Assembly (NCBI GenBank): GCA_046350095.1
Contig: JAXMBA010000010.1
Span: 207,898-271,897, forward strand
DNA from: Urbifossiella sp046350095
GTDB lineage: Bacteria; Planctomycetota; Planctomycetia; Gemmatales; Gemmataceae
DNA length: 64,000 bases
Direction: 5' to 3'
This document shows positions 26,538-35,495 of the stretch, in pieces (position 1 is the stretch's first letter; every line of letters begins with the position of its first letter). The position numbers were made by a program, and so were the translations under genes. The notes under the pieces are model-generated. The model searched no databases. It had not been told where the DNA came from and worked only from the letters and a program-made list of their open reading frames with translations.

Positions 26538-27926
26538 TCAGTCACCGCGGAGCTTGAGGTTGTAGCCCCGCAGCTTCTCGCGCACCTCGGTCAGCGACGT
26601 CTGGCCGAAGTTCTTCGCCTCCAAGAGCTCGTCGGCGGTGCGCTGGCACAGGTCGCCGAGCGTCGTCAGGTTCAGCCGGTTCATGCACTTGCGGGCGCGG
26701 ACCGACAGGTTCAGGTCGCTCACCGGCTTGCTCAGGACCGCCTGCTCCTCGGGGCTCAGGTTCTGCTGGTGGTGCCGCGGGCCGCGGAACTCGTACTGAA
26801 CGCCCTGCTCCAGCGACTGCCCGATCCGCAGCCCCTTCGCCACCATCACCGCCTTGATCTCGTCCAGCGACGTCTCGCCGAAGTTCTTGCTCGCCAGCAG
26901 CTGCGCCTCGGTCACGCGGGTCAGGTCGCCCAGCGTGCGGAGGTTCATCCGCTTCAGGCAGTTCCGGCTGCGAACGCTTAGCTCGAAATCCGTGATCGGC
27001 ACTTCCAGCACCTGCCGGAACTGCACCGACATCTGCTCCTCGCCCGGGTCGTAGCCCTGCGTGAGTGAGGCCTCGGCGTCTTTCACGAACAGCTTGGCAC
27101 GCTCGTCGGTCGGGTCGGCCTTTGCCAGCCGGCGGTAGCAGTCGGCGGCCTTGTCGTAGAGGTCGTTGTCCTCGTACAGGACACCGAGGTTGTACAGCAC
27201 GCCCTTGCCGATCGGCGGGTACTTCAGGCACCGCTCGTAGTACCCGATGGCCTCGTTGTCGTTCCCCTGGAGGTCGTTCAGGAAGCCGAGGCGGAACAGG
27301 GCGCCGGCGTGGCGCGGCTCCAGTTCGACCGACCGCTCGTACATCTTCGCGGCCCGCGGCACGTCGCCCTCGGCCTCGGCGACGCCGCCCTCCTGGTGGT
27401 AGTACTCGGCGTTGTGCGCCGCCGCGTCCTTCAGCTTCACCAGGATCGCCTTGGCGGCGCCCGTCTCGCCCTGGAGCCGGAGTGCCCCGGCCTTCTGGAG
27501 TTGCACCTGCTGCGCGGAGTAGCCGGTCTTCTCGGCCCGCTCGAAGGCGGTGAGCGCCTCCGCGTACTCGTGCCGGGCCACGTGCGCCTGCCCCAGGTAG
27601 AACGCGGCCAGCGGCCCCTCCGACTTCTGGAGGTGCTCCACGGCGGCGGTCATGTACCCGAGGAAGTAGTGGGCCACGCCCAGCTTCAGGTGAATTTTCT
27701 TTTGCTGCGGCGGGGCGGCGACGGCGAGCCGCTTGTTCAGGATGTCCACCACCTCGCGGAGGTGCTGCACCTGCCGCCCGCCCTGGGCCAGCCCCTCGCG
27801 GAGCTTGGACACCATGCCGCCCTCAAAATCTTCACGCTCCACGAGGAGCGCGCGGAGGTCGATGAGTTGTTCCGTCACGTACAACCCCACGGGATCGGGC
27901 CGGGCCTTGCCGCGTGTCGGCTTCAC
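26538..27926 (-). CDS. TPR protein with two C-terminal RNA-polymerase alpha-CTD domains
   Basis: The protein has 462 residues. Residues of about 65-300 are TPR-like helices (LGVAHYFLGYMTAAVEHLQK, AKMYERSVELEPRHAGALFRLGFL, EAIGYYERCL, YDKAADCYRRLAKADP). They are followed by two copies of the alpha-CTD helix-hairpin-helix fold. The first, from about 310, has LSVRSRNCLKRMNLRTLGDL and KNFGETSLDEIK; the second, from about 401, has LSVRARKCMNRLNLTTLGDL and KNFGQTSLTEVREKL. Both match the UP-element- and activator-binding domain of RpoA. No RpoA N-terminal assembly domain is present, so this is not the polymerase subunit itself. Its role in transcription is inferred. It precedes tgt on the same strand. 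Confidence 0.88.
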   Translation of the reverse strand: MKPTRGKARPDPVGLYVTEQLIDLRALLVEREDFEGGMVSKLREGLAQGGRQVQHLREVVDILNKRLAVAAPPQQKKIHLKLGVAHYFLGYMTAAVEHLQKSEGPLAAFYLGQAHVARHEYAEALTAFERAEKTGYSAQQVQLQKAGALRLQGETGAAKAILVKLKDAAAHNAEYYHQEGGVAEAEGDVPRAAKMYERSVELEPRHAGALFRLGFLNDLQGNDNEAIGYYERCLKYPPIGKGVLYNLGVLYEDNDLYDKAADCYRRLAKADPTDERAKLFVKDAEASLTQGYDPGEEQMSVQFRQVLEVPITDFELSVRSRNCLKRMNLRTLGDLTRVTEAQLLASKNFGETSLDEIKAVMVAKGLRIGQSLEQGVQYEFRGPRHHQQNLSPEEQAVLSKPVSDLNLSVRARKCMNRLNLTTLGDLCQRTADELLEAKNFGQTSLTEVREKLRGYNLKLRGD

Positions 27927-28158
27927 GCGAGGGCCGGCCGGTAACGTGCGTGCCGAAGGGAGAAACTATACTCGCGTGCCGTGCCATCGACAAGTGCGGC
28001 CCGAAACCGCACTTTCACCAAGATTATTGTTTCGGCCGCGCCCCTGTGCGGGTCGCGGAAACAAGTGCATCCATCAGATCATTTCGATGGCGAGACGATA
28101 ACCCACTTCCAGTACACGACTTGAGTTGAACGAGCAGTTCTTGTTGCTCTCACTTTGG

Positions 28159-29505
28159 TCATATCTTCGGCGAGCGCAGCAGCGGGTCGGCGTAGCTCCG
28201 TTGCTCGGCCGAGAGTCGGTCCGTCATCTCCCGCAGTGTGGCGGCGTGGGTCGGGTCCGCGCTCAGGTCGCGGAGCTCGTCGGGGTCCGCCTGCAAGTCG
28301 AACAGCTGCGTGCGGTTGAGCTTCGGGTAGTGAATCAGCTTCCAGCGCTCGGTGCGGACGCTCCGCTGCACGTCGCGGTACGCGCCGAACACCGCCTCGC
28401 GCACGCCCGGCTGACGGCCCGCGATCACACCCACCAGGCTCCGACCGTCCACGCCGCTGGGCAGCGCTACGCCGCCCCACTCGGCCGCGGTCGGGAACAG
28501 ATCGAACAGGTACACGAACGCCGTCGACCGGCCGCCGGCCGGGATGCCGGGGCCCGTCATGAGCAGCGGCGCCTTCGTGCTGTGCTCGTAAAGATTCTGC
28601 TTCCCCAACAGGCCGTGCGAGCCGAGCGCCAGGCCGTGGTCGCTGGCGAAGATCACGATCGTGTTTCGCAGCCAGCCGCGGCGCTCCAGCGCCTCGTACA
28701 GACGCCCCACCTGCGCGTCGACGGACTCGATCATGGCGTAATACGCGGCCAGTTCGCGGCGGACCGCCATCTCCGCTAGCGGCCGCTCCAGTAACATCTC
28801 GTCGCGGATCGTCAGTTCCCCGTTGTCGAACGGGTGGCGCGGCAGAAAGTTCCGCGGCAGCGGCAGCGCCGCGGGGTCGTACCGCGACTCCCAGCCGGCG
28901 GGGGGCGTCCGCGGGTCGTGCGGACTCGTCAGCGTCAGGTAGAGGAAAAACGGCTTGTCGCCGCGGTAGTCCGACAGGAAGCGGACCGCGGCGTCGCCGA
29001 ACTGCGTGGTCGAGTAGCCGCCGTCGGTGCGGAGGTTCGTCTTGGGGTAAGCGCCGCTCGGGTCGAAGGCGTGGACCGGCACCTTGTTCTGGTCGCTCAT
29101 GCCGCCGAAGAACACGGGGCCGCCGGCGTCGAAACTCCGGGCGTAGCTGGCCGGGCCGTTGTGCCACTTGCCGACGCCGAAGGTGTGGTAGCCGGCGCGG
29201 CGAAACGACTCGGGCCACGTCGGCAGGTCGCGGAGCTGGTCGGTCACCCGGAACAGCGAGCGGCCGGTGAGGAACATGGCCCGGCTCGGCACGCACACGG
29301 CGGGCTGCGTGGAGCCCATGCAATAGGCGTTCGTGAAGGCGACGCCCTCGCGCACCATACGGTCGAGGGCGGGCGTGCGGATGTGGCGGTTGCCGAGGGC
29401 GGCGATCGTGTCGGCGCGCTGGTCGTCGGAGCAGACGAAGACGAGGTTCGGGGCCGCGGCCGCCGGGGCGGCCGCGAGCAGGAGGGCGAGAAGCGCGCGG
29501 GTCAT
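28159..29505 (-). CDS. Sulfatase, exported
   Basis: The 448-residue protein has a strong signal peptide (MTRALLALLLAAAPAAAAP), then PNLVFVCSDDQRAD as the metal-site opening and Cys71 in CVPSRAMFLTGR as the formylglycine position. GVGKWHNGPASY and IFASDHGLALGSHGL supply further metal and sulfate contacts. It resembles the choline-sulfatase/IDS-like branch more than the arylsulfatase at 11199. It precedes or follows no other carbohydrate gene here: surE lies 39 bases upstream on the same strand and an AT-richer gap of 232 bases separates it from the TPR gene downstream. The sulfated substrate is unknown. Confidence 0.92.
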   Translation of the reverse strand: MTRALLALLLAAAPAAAAPNLVFVCSDDQRADTIAALGNRHIRTPALDRMVREGVAFTNAYCMGSTQPAVCVPSRAMFLTGRSLFRVTDQLRDLPTWPESFRRAGYHTFGVGKWHNGPASYARSFDAGGPVFFGGMSDQNKVPVHAFDPSGAYPKTNLRTDGGYSTTQFGDAAVRFLSDYRGDKPFFLYLTLTSPHDPRTPPAGWESRYDPAALPLPRNFLPRHPFDNGELTIRDEMLLERPLAEMAVRRELAAYYAMIESVDAQVGRLYEALERRGWLRNTIVIFASDHGLALGSHGLLGKQNLYEHSTKAPLLMTGPGIPAGGRSTAFVYLFDLFPTAAEWGGVALPSGVDGRSLVGVIAGRQPGVREAVFGAYRDVQRSVRTERWKLIHYPKLNRTQLFDLQADPDELRDLSADPTHAATLREMTDRLSAEQRSYADPLLRSPKI

Positions 29506-29544
29506 GTGGCGGGCTCCGCGGTGCGACGCCGCGAGCGGCGAGAG

Positions 29545-30315
29545 TCAGGAGAGTTCCAACCCCCACCCCTGCACATCGGCGAGGCGGGCGTGGTCGGTCA
29601 GGTCGAACTTCAGCGGCGTCACCGTGACGTACCCCTCGGCCAGGGCCGTCACGTCGGTGTCGGGGTGCGGGTCGGCGCAGCGGAACTCGGGGTCGGCCCA
29701 GAAGTACGTGCGGCCGCGTGGGTTCACCCGGCGGTCGAACTTCTCCTGGTAGGGCGACACGTTCTGCGGAAGCACCTTGATGCCGCGCACCGGGCCGCGC
29801 TCCAGTACCGGCAGGTTCACGTTGAACAGGCTCCCCGCGGCGGGGTTCCGCGCCAGGATCTGCTCGATGACGCGGCGGGCGAGGCGGGCGCCGCCGGCGA
29901 AGTCTTCGATCTTTTTGTCGTACTCCAGCGACACGGCGATGGCGGTGCGGCGGAAGAACGCCCCCTCCACGGCCGCGGCCACCGTGCCGGAGTACAGCAC
30001 GTTGATGCCGGCGTTCGAGCCCGCGTTCATCCCGGAGATGATGACGTCCGGCGGGTCCGGCAGCAGCTCCAACAGCGCGAGCTTGACGCAGTCGGCGGGG
30101 CGGCCCTCGACGGCCCAGCCGATGAAGGTGGTGCCGTCGTCCTCGAACACCTCGCTGACGAGTAGCGGGTTGAGGAGCGTGACGGAGTGCCCGGCGGCGC
30201 TCTGCTCGGTGGCCGGGGCGACGACGGTCACGTCGCCGAGGTGCTTCAACTCGTTCCGCAGCGCCCGCAGGCCGGGGGCGTAGATGCCGTCGTCGTTGGT
30301 CAGCAGGATGTGCAT
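29545..30315 (-). CDS. surE: 5'/3'-nucleotidase SurE
   Basis: The 256-residue enzyme begins MHILLTNDDGIYAPGL, the metal-binding NDDG signature of SurE, and continues with VVAPATEQSAAGHSVTL and ISGMNAGSNAG, all family hallmarks. SurE dephosphorylates nucleoside monophosphates and sometimes short polyphosphate; it is a cytoplasmic stationary-phase enzyme in other bacteria. It sits between the methyltransferase (32 bases upstream) and the sulfatase (39 bases downstream) on the minus strand. The usual pcm partner is absent; the neighbouring methyltransferase is not an isoaspartyl type by motif. Confidence 0.96.
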   Translation of the reverse strand: MHILLTNDDGIYAPGLRALRNELKHLGDVTVVAPATEQSAAGHSVTLLNPLLVSEVFEDDGTTFIGWAVEGRPADCVKLALLELLPDPPDVIISGMNAGSNAGINVLYSGTVAAAVEGAFFRRTAIAVSLEYDKKIEDFAGGARLARRVIEQILARNPAAGSLFNVNLPVLERGPVRGIKVLPQNVSPYQEKFDRRVNPRGRTYFWADPEFRCADPHPDTDVTALAEGYVTVTPLKFDLTDHARLADVQGWGLELS

Positions 30316-30347
30316 GACCCTTATTCAACGGATTCGGCGGGCCGGCG

Positions 30348-31427
30348 TCAGCGGCGGTCGAGGCGGAGCATCAGCCGTTCGGCGTCCGCCGCCCACGGGA
30401 ACACGGCGATGACCTTCGGCCGGAACCCGACGGCCTCGGCCACGCGCAGGAAGTGGTCGCGGTTGACGCGCATCTCGCCGCGGTGCCCGGCGCCGCGGGC
30501 GACCAGCGGCGACACGATCACGTCCGCGACGACCGCCCCGCGCGGCCCGAGCAGCCGGGCGCACTCGGCCAGCAGCAGTGCCGACTCGTCCACGAACGTG
30601 TGGGTGAAGACGCTGAAGAAGATCGCCAGGTCGAACGGGCCGGCGGCGGTCGGGAACGGCACCGTGGTCATGCCGCCGGCGTCGAAGTGGAAGTTCGGGC
30701 GGCGGTAGGTGCGGCGGCAGAACTCGACCGCCTCGCGGCCGATGTCCGTGCCGTAGTACGCCCCGCGGTCGGAGAGGAAGCCCTCCAGCGCCATCGCCAT
30801 CTGGCCGGTGCCGCAGCCGACGTCCAGCACCCGCGAGTCGGGCGTCAGCCCCTGCTCGATCAACATCCCGCGCCGCGCCGCGCTGGACCGGGCGTATTCC
30901 TCGCGCGAGTGGTAGGCGCCGACCACCCACCACGAGTTTGCCTCCAGGTCGGCGGTGCGGAAGACGTGGTGGTAGTCGATGTCGGTGGCGCGGGCGAACG
31001 CGACGTGGACGGCGGCCGACTCGGTCGGCCCGCCGGCGACGGGGCTCCCGCCCGCGGTCAGGTCCCAGGCGAGCGTGTAGTCGCCGGGCGCGGCGGGGGG
31101 GGTGACGGCGACCGGGATGTCGGCCCAGTCGCCGGGCAGGAGCGTCGCCGGGAGGGCGGTCGTCACCGCCGGGCCGGCCGACTTCTCGCTCAGCCCGATC
31201 CAGTGGTGCCGCAGTGCGACCGCGCCGGGTCCGGAACGCGGCCAGGCCCGGCGCGAGTGGTTCTCCAGCCGGACCACCCACTCACCGGGCACGCCGGTTT
31301 CGGCCACGCCGCGGGCGAGCCGGAGCGACATCCGGCCGACGCCGACCGGCTCGGCCGTGGGGGCCAGCGCCCACCGCGCGCGACGCAACAATCGGCCGAC
31401 CGGCGTGGAGCGGAGGAGTTGGCGCAT
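30348..31427 (-). CDS. SAM-dependent methyltransferase with N-terminal beta-sandwich region
   Basis: The 359-residue protein starts at ATG 31427. Residues of about 25-140 look like an immunoglobulin/Wzt-like beta sandwich (WVVRLENHSRRAWP, HHWIGLSEKS, DYTLAWDLTAGG). From about residue 185 follows a class I methyltransferase: motif I VLDVGCGTGQMAMALEG, then YYGTDIGREAVEFC, FDLAIFFSVFTH and the terminal PWAADAERLMLRLDRR. Sandwich-plus-methyltransferase proteins occur among polysaccharide and glycan-modifying enzymes, so a surface-glycan substrate is a guess. A longer in-frame extension to 31670 runs through a hairpin-rich intergenic stretch and is rejected. Confidence 0.82.
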   Translation of the reverse strand: MRQLLRSTPVGRLLRRARWALAPTAEPVGVGRMSLRLARGVAETGVPGEWVVRLENHSRRAWPRSGPGAVALRHHWIGLSEKSAGPAVTTALPATLLPGDWADIPVAVTPPAAPGDYTLAWDLTAGGSPVAGGPTESAAVHVAFARATDIDYHHVFRTADLEANSWWVVGAYHSREEYARSSAARRGMLIEQGLTPDSRVLDVGCGTGQMAMALEGFLSDRGAYYGTDIGREAVEFCRRTYRRPNFHFDAGGMTTVPFPTAAGPFDLAIFFSVFTHTFVDESALLLAECARLLGPRGAVVADVIVSPLVARGAGHRGEMRVNRDHFLRVAEAVGFRPKVIAVFPWAADAERLMLRLDRR

Positions 31428-31898
31428 GGCACGGCCTCGGGTACGGATCGGGTTGACTACCGTCCGGGCCGCCGCGGTGTCAATCCGAAGGTTCACCGAC
31501 GTCGGTGACTGTTGGGCCGAACGCCAACCGGCGGCCGTCGGTCGTGCGGGAACACGAGCCGGCGGCGGGGTGTCGGGTTTCGGCACAGACGCGCCCTCCG
31601 GGCCACACACGTTTGCCAGGGGCTTGCAGGCTTTTCGCCTGCGGCCGGTCGCCCGGACGACCGGCGCCACCCAACGCCTCCTGAAGGAGGTCGGTGCGGC
31701 GCGCGTTGGGACTCAAGGGTTGAGGCGGGATTGACCGGCCACTCTTGTTGCGCGGTTCCGGGCCGCGACGAACTCAGGCTTGAACCCCACCCGACACCTC
31801 AAGAAGGACCATACGGAACGCCCGTTCAGTAATCAAGCCCGGTGGCGCGACGCCCCCTATAACAGCACCCTTCCGTTGCTCACCCAGGATGCTCGCTC
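31428..31898. other. Divergent intergenic region upstream of proS, with stacked hairpins
   Basis: This 471-base gap separates the methyltransferase (minus) from proS (plus) and must carry both promoters. Three hairpins stand in a row: GCAGGC/GCCTGC near 31627-31643, CCGGTCG (31645-31651) with CGACCGG (31658-31664), and CCCAACGC (31670-31677) with GCGTTGGG (31703-31710) enclosing a small CTCCT/AGGAG stem. No coding frame with convincing composition was found. Confidence 0.5.
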
Positions 31899-33443
31899 AT
31901 GGCCGACGCCATCACGCCCCGCGCGAAAGACTACCCCCGCTGGTACCTGGACGTGGTCCAGAAGGCCGGCCTCGCCGACAACTCGGACGTGCGCGGGTGC
32001 ATGGTCATCAAGCCGACCGGGTACGCCCTGTGGGAGAAGATGCAGCGCGCCCTCGACCAGCTGTTCAAGGACACGGGCCACGTCAACGCCTACTTCCCGC
32101 TGTTCATCCCCAAGCGCTACCTGGAGAAGGAAGCGGAACACGTCGAGGGCTTCGCCAAGGAGTGCGCCGTCGTCACGCACCACCGGCTCGTCGCCAAGCC
32201 CGACGGCAAGGGGCTGATGCCCGACCCCAAGGCCGCGCTCGGCGACGAGGAGATGCTCGTCATCCGACCCACGTCCGAGACGATCATCTGGCGGACCTAC
32301 AAGGAGTGGATTCAGAGCTACCGCGACTTGCCGCTGCTGATCAACCAGTGGGCCAACGTCGTCCGCTGGGAGATGCGTACGCGGCTGTTCCTCCGCACCG
32401 CCGAGTTCCTGTGGCAGGAGGGGCACACCGCCCACGCCACCGCGAAGGAGGCCGAGGAGGAGACGCACCGCATGGTAGACGTGTACCGCCGCTTCGCCGA
32501 GGAGTGGATGGCGATGCCGGTGCTGGTGGGGCCGAAGACGGACGCCCAGAAGTTCCCCGGGGCCGTGTACACGCTGTGCATCGAGGCCATGATGCAGGAC
32601 GGCAAGGCGCTCCAGGCCGGCACGTCGCACTTCCTCGGGCAGAACTTCGCCAAGGCGTTCGACGTGACGTTCAAGGACGCGGCCAACAAGGAGGAGCATG
32701 CCTGGGCTACGAGCTGGGGCGTCAGCACGCGCCTCATCGGCGGGCTCATCATGACGCACTCCGACGACAACGGCCTCGTCTGTCCGCCGCGGCTGGCGCC
32801 GACGCACGTGGTGATCGTGCCGCTGGGCCGCAACGACGCCGAGCGCGGGCCGAGCATCGCCGCCGCGGAGAAGCTCGCTGCCGAGCTGCGTGCCCTCCCC
32901 CGCGACGACTTCTACGGCTACGAGCCGATCGCCGTGAAGATCGACACCCTCTTCGACAAGCAGCCCGGCTTCCGCTACGCCGAGCACGAGCTGCGCGGCG
33001 TGCCGGTGCGCGTCGAGATCGGCCCGAAGGACATCGAGAAGGCGGCGTGCGCCGTCGCCCGCCGCGACGTGCCCGGCAAGGAGGGGAAGCAGTTCGGCGT
33101 CCCGTTGACCGGCGCGGCGGCCCACATCGACGCCCTGCTCCGCGACATCCAGGTGAAGCTGTTCGAGAAGGCGAAGGCGTTCCGCGACGCGAACACGGTC
33201 ACGGCGAACACGCTCGACGAGTTCAAGGCACTGTTCCCGATGGACAAGGACGACGAGGGCGGCTCGGGCCTCAAGTTCGTGCTCGCCCACTACGACGGCA
33301 GCCGCGAGGTCGAAGACCTGGTGCAGAAGGAGTACAAGGCGACGGTGCGCTGCCTGCCGTTCGCCGACGCCGGCGAGCCGGGGACGTGCCTGTTCACCGG
33401 CAAGCCGTCGCCGCGCCGCGTGGTCTTCGCGCGGGCGTACTGA
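31899..33443 (+). CDS. proS: Prolyl-tRNA synthetase, archaeal/eukaryotic type
   Basis: The 514-residue class II synthetase charges tRNA-Pro in the cytoplasm. It begins MADAITPRAKDYPRWYLDVV and shows motif 2-like MRTRLFLRTAEFLWQEGHTAHAT near residue 160 and motif 3-like GWSVSTRL-type residues around 270 (SWGVSTRLIGGLIMTHSDD). A C-terminal anticodon-binding domain follows, and the end RRVVFARAY matches the terminal-Tyr C-terminus of the archaeal/eukaryotic (ProS type 3) form. There is no room for the INS editing domain that bacterial-type ProRS carries between motifs 2 and 3, and the length fits the short type. A terminator-like hairpin follows. Confidence 0.94.
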   Translation: MADAITPRAKDYPRWYLDVVQKAGLADNSDVRGCMVIKPTGYALWEKMQRALDQLFKDTGHVNAYFPLFIPKRYLEKEAEHVEGFAKECAVVTHHRLVAKPDGKGLMPDPKAALGDEEMLVIRPTSETIIWRTYKEWIQSYRDLPLLINQWANVVRWEMRTRLFLRTAEFLWQEGHTAHATAKEAEEETHRMVDVYRRFAEEWMAMPVLVGPKTDAQKFPGAVYTLCIEAMMQDGKALQAGTSHFLGQNFAKAFDVTFKDAANKEEHAWATSWGVSTRLIGGLIMTHSDDNGLVCPPRLAPTHVVIVPLGRNDAERGPSIAAAEKLAAELRALPRDDFYGYEPIAVKIDTLFDKQPGFRYAEHELRGVPVRVEIGPKDIEKAACAVARRDVPGKEGKQFGVPLTGAAAHIDALLRDIQVKLFEKAKAFRDANTVTANTLDEFKALFPMDKDDEGGSGLKFVLAHYDGSREVEDLVQKEYKATVRCLPFADAGEPGTCLFTGKPSPRRVVFARAY

Positions 33444-33493
33444 AGCCCGCTTCGCCCACCGGTTACAACCGTGGGCTTGCTTCGTCACCTTCA

Positions 33494-33517
33494 CCACTGG
33501 CAACTTCGTGCCAGTGG
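33494..33517 (+). terminator. Hairpin between proS and the thioredoxin-like gene
   Basis: CCACTGGCA (33494-33502) and TGCCAGTGG (33509-33517) form a perfect 9-bp stem with loop ACTTCG, 51 bases after the proS stop. A weaker stem with one bulge precedes it near 33456-33477. No T-run follows directly, so a processing or attenuating role is also possible. Confidence 0.5.
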
Positions 33518-33604
33518 CCTACCTATACTTCACCCCGCCGGTCAACTTTGCCCCCGGCCTTCTCCCGCCGGGTCGCGGGGTTCCGTCCCCCCGAGGTGCC
33601 CACC

Positions 33605-35422
33605 ATGTTTCGAACCGTGACGGCCGCCGCCGTGACTCTGGTCGCGGCCGCATTCACCTCCGCCGCCCCGCCGCCGGACGGCAACTACCTGCTCAGCAGC
33701 GTGACGCCCATCGGTGACTCGCCGACCTGCATCCTGAAGCTCGAAACGACCGACGGCAAGCAGACCGCCTCCGTCCTGTACGCCCCGAAGGGGACGGACA
33801 TGAAGGTGAGCGGGTACACCGCCACGGACAAGAGCGTCACGTTCACCGTGCAGCAGTTCGTCACCCAGCCGAACGGGCAGAAGTTCCAGCTCGTGCCGTC
33901 GCGGTTCGTCGGCACCCCGGGCGCGGACGGCAAGACCGTCCTCGGCAGCGGCGGAGCGGACCTGCGGCCGACGCGGATGAAGCTGACCGCCACCGAGGCG
34001 ACCGAGTTCACCCGCGCCGCCACCGGCGGCGGCCCGGCCGCGGCCGCGTACAAGGCGGTCGGCGACCTGCAACAGAAGGCGTTCCCGATCCAGATCAAGC
34101 TCCAGCAGGAGAAGGACCCCGCGGTCAAGAAGGAGCTCCTGAAGCAACTCGCCGACGCCCGGCAGGAGGTCACCGAGAAGTTGCCCGGCCTCCTCCGCGA
34201 GGTCGTGGCCAAGCACCCCGACTCGGTCGCCGGCGCGGAGGCCGCGATGGGCCTGCTGCGGGTGCCGACCACGAAGCTCGCGGCCGGCGAGGCGGAGAAG
34301 CTGGTGGGCGTGATCCGCAAGCAGGGTGAGGCCTACGGCAAGCGGTTCGTGGACGGCACCGACCGGCAGCTCGCCGACATCCTGGCCCCGCGGACCGACG
34401 TGGGCGACCTCGGCGTCAAGGCCGTCGAGCCGGTCGTGAAGGCGATGAAGGCCGACGCCCCGGCGGCCGACCGCGTCGCCACGCTGCAGATGTACGAGAT
34501 GGCCCTGAAGAACGCCGGCATGACCGCCAAGGCCAAGGGCGTCGAGGCCGAGATCGCCAAGCTGGAGACGGTGCTCGACGAGGAGTACCACAAGACGGTG
34601 CCGCCGTTCAAGCCGGAGGCCTTCGCCGGGCGCAAGGACTCGAAGGCGAACCGCGCCGTGGTGATGGAGCTGTTCACCGGCGCCCAGTGCCCGCCGTGCG
34701 TGGCCGCGGACGTGGCCTTCGACGCCCTCGGCAAGAGCTACGGCTCGAAGGACCTGGTGTTGATCCAGTACCACATGCACATCCCCGGCCCCGACCCGAT
34801 GACGAACAAGGACACCATCGCCCGCTGGGACTACTACCGCGAGCGCTTCCCCGAGGGCATCCGCGGCACGCCGAGCACGCTGTTCAACGGCACCCCGAAG
34901 GCCGGCGGCGGCGGCGGCATGGCCAACGCCGAGAAGAAGTACGGCGACTACACCAGCATCATCAACCCGTTGCTCGAGGATAGCACGTCGGTGAAGCTGA
35001 CCGGCAAGGCGACCCGGACCGGCGACAAGGTCGAGATCGGCGTCGAGTACGCCGGCGTGCCGACCGCCGGCGAGCCGAAGCTGCGGCTGCTGCTCGTCGA
35101 GGACACCGTGAAGTACGTGGGCGGGAACAAGCTGCGGTTCCACCACGCCGTGGTCCGGGCGATGCCGGGCGGCGCGGCCGGGACGGCGCTGAAGGCCGCT
35201 GCCGGCAAGCAGGCGGTGAGCGTGGACGTGTCGCAGGTGCGGGCCGAGCTGTCGAAGTACCTGGACGACTTCGCCGCGAACGAGCGGCCGTTCCCGACCG
35301 CGGCGCGGCCGCTGGAGATGGCCAAGCTGCAGGTGATCGCGCTGGTGCAGGACGACGCGACGGGAGAGGTGCTCCACGCCGCCCGGTTTGATGTCGGCCC
35401 TCGCGGGCCCCAGTCCGAGTGA
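33605..35422 (+). CDS. Exported thioredoxin-fold protein with CPPC motif
   Basis: The 605-residue protein starts at ATG 33605 with a signal peptide (MFRTVTAAAVTLVAAAFTSAAPP). Residues 25-140 are a beta-rich region of unknown type. Residues of about 150-330 are helical and Lys/Glu/Ala-rich, perhaps a coiled coil. A thioredoxin-like domain begins near 348 with VVMELFTGAQCPPCVAADVAFDAL, with Cys362 and Cys365 as a CxxC redox pair and RGTPSTLFNG supplying the conserved cis-Pro. The C-terminal 170 residues are another beta-rich region. It probably acts as a periplasmic thiol-disulfide oxidoreductase; the partner is unknown. A homopolymer tract follows the stop. Confidence 0.82.
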   Translation: MFRTVTAAAVTLVAAAFTSAAPPPDGNYLLSSVTPIGDSPTCILKLETTDGKQTASVLYAPKGTDMKVSGYTATDKSVTFTVQQFVTQPNGQKFQLVPSRFVGTPGADGKTVLGSGGADLRPTRMKLTATEATEFTRAATGGGPAAAAYKAVGDLQQKAFPIQIKLQQEKDPAVKKELLKQLADARQEVTEKLPGLLREVVAKHPDSVAGAEAAMGLLRVPTTKLAAGEAEKLVGVIRKQGEAYGKRFVDGTDRQLADILAPRTDVGDLGVKAVEPVVKAMKADAPAADRVATLQMYEMALKNAGMTAKAKGVEAEIAKLETVLDEEYHKTVPPFKPEAFAGRKDSKANRAVVMELFTGAQCPPCVAADVAFDALGKSYGSKDLVLIQYHMHIPGPDPMTNKDTIARWDYYRERFPEGIRGTPSTLFNGTPKAGGGGGMANAEKKYGDYTSIINPLLEDSTSVKLTGKATRTGDKVEIGVEYAGVPTAGEPKLRLLLVEDTVKYVGGNKLRFHHAVVRAMPGGAAGTALKAAAGKQAVSVDVSQVRAELSKYLDDFAANERPFPTAARPLEMAKLQVIALVQDDATGEVLHAARFDVGPRGPQSE

Positions 35423-35439
35423 CGGCGGCGTTGTCCGGC

Positions 35440-35476
35440 GGGGGGGGGGGGGGGGGCCCCCCCGCCCCCCCCCCCC
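35440..35476. repeat. G17 / C7-G-C12 homopolymer tract between convergent genes
   Basis: Seventeen consecutive G (35440-35456) are followed by seven C, one G and twelve C (to 35476). The two halves are self-complementary and could fold into an extreme GC hairpin, acting as a terminator for both convergent genes. Such a run is also prone to slippage and assembly error. Confidence 0.85.
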
Positions 35477-35495
35477 ACGGGGGCACCTCCGGGGG

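Noticed and set aside
28079..30328. 749-codon open frame on the minus strand
   Set aside because: It runs in a different frame through the sulfatase and surE genes, has Arg/Pro-biased composition and no recognisable motif.
31428..31898. T-box or other amino-acid riboswitch before proS
   Set aside because: No T-box sequence, specifier loop or terminator/antiterminator pair was found, only simple hairpins.
33542..35377. 611-codon open frame on the minus strand
   Set aside because: It is antisense to the thioredoxin-like gene and shows only His/Arg/Leu-biased composition.
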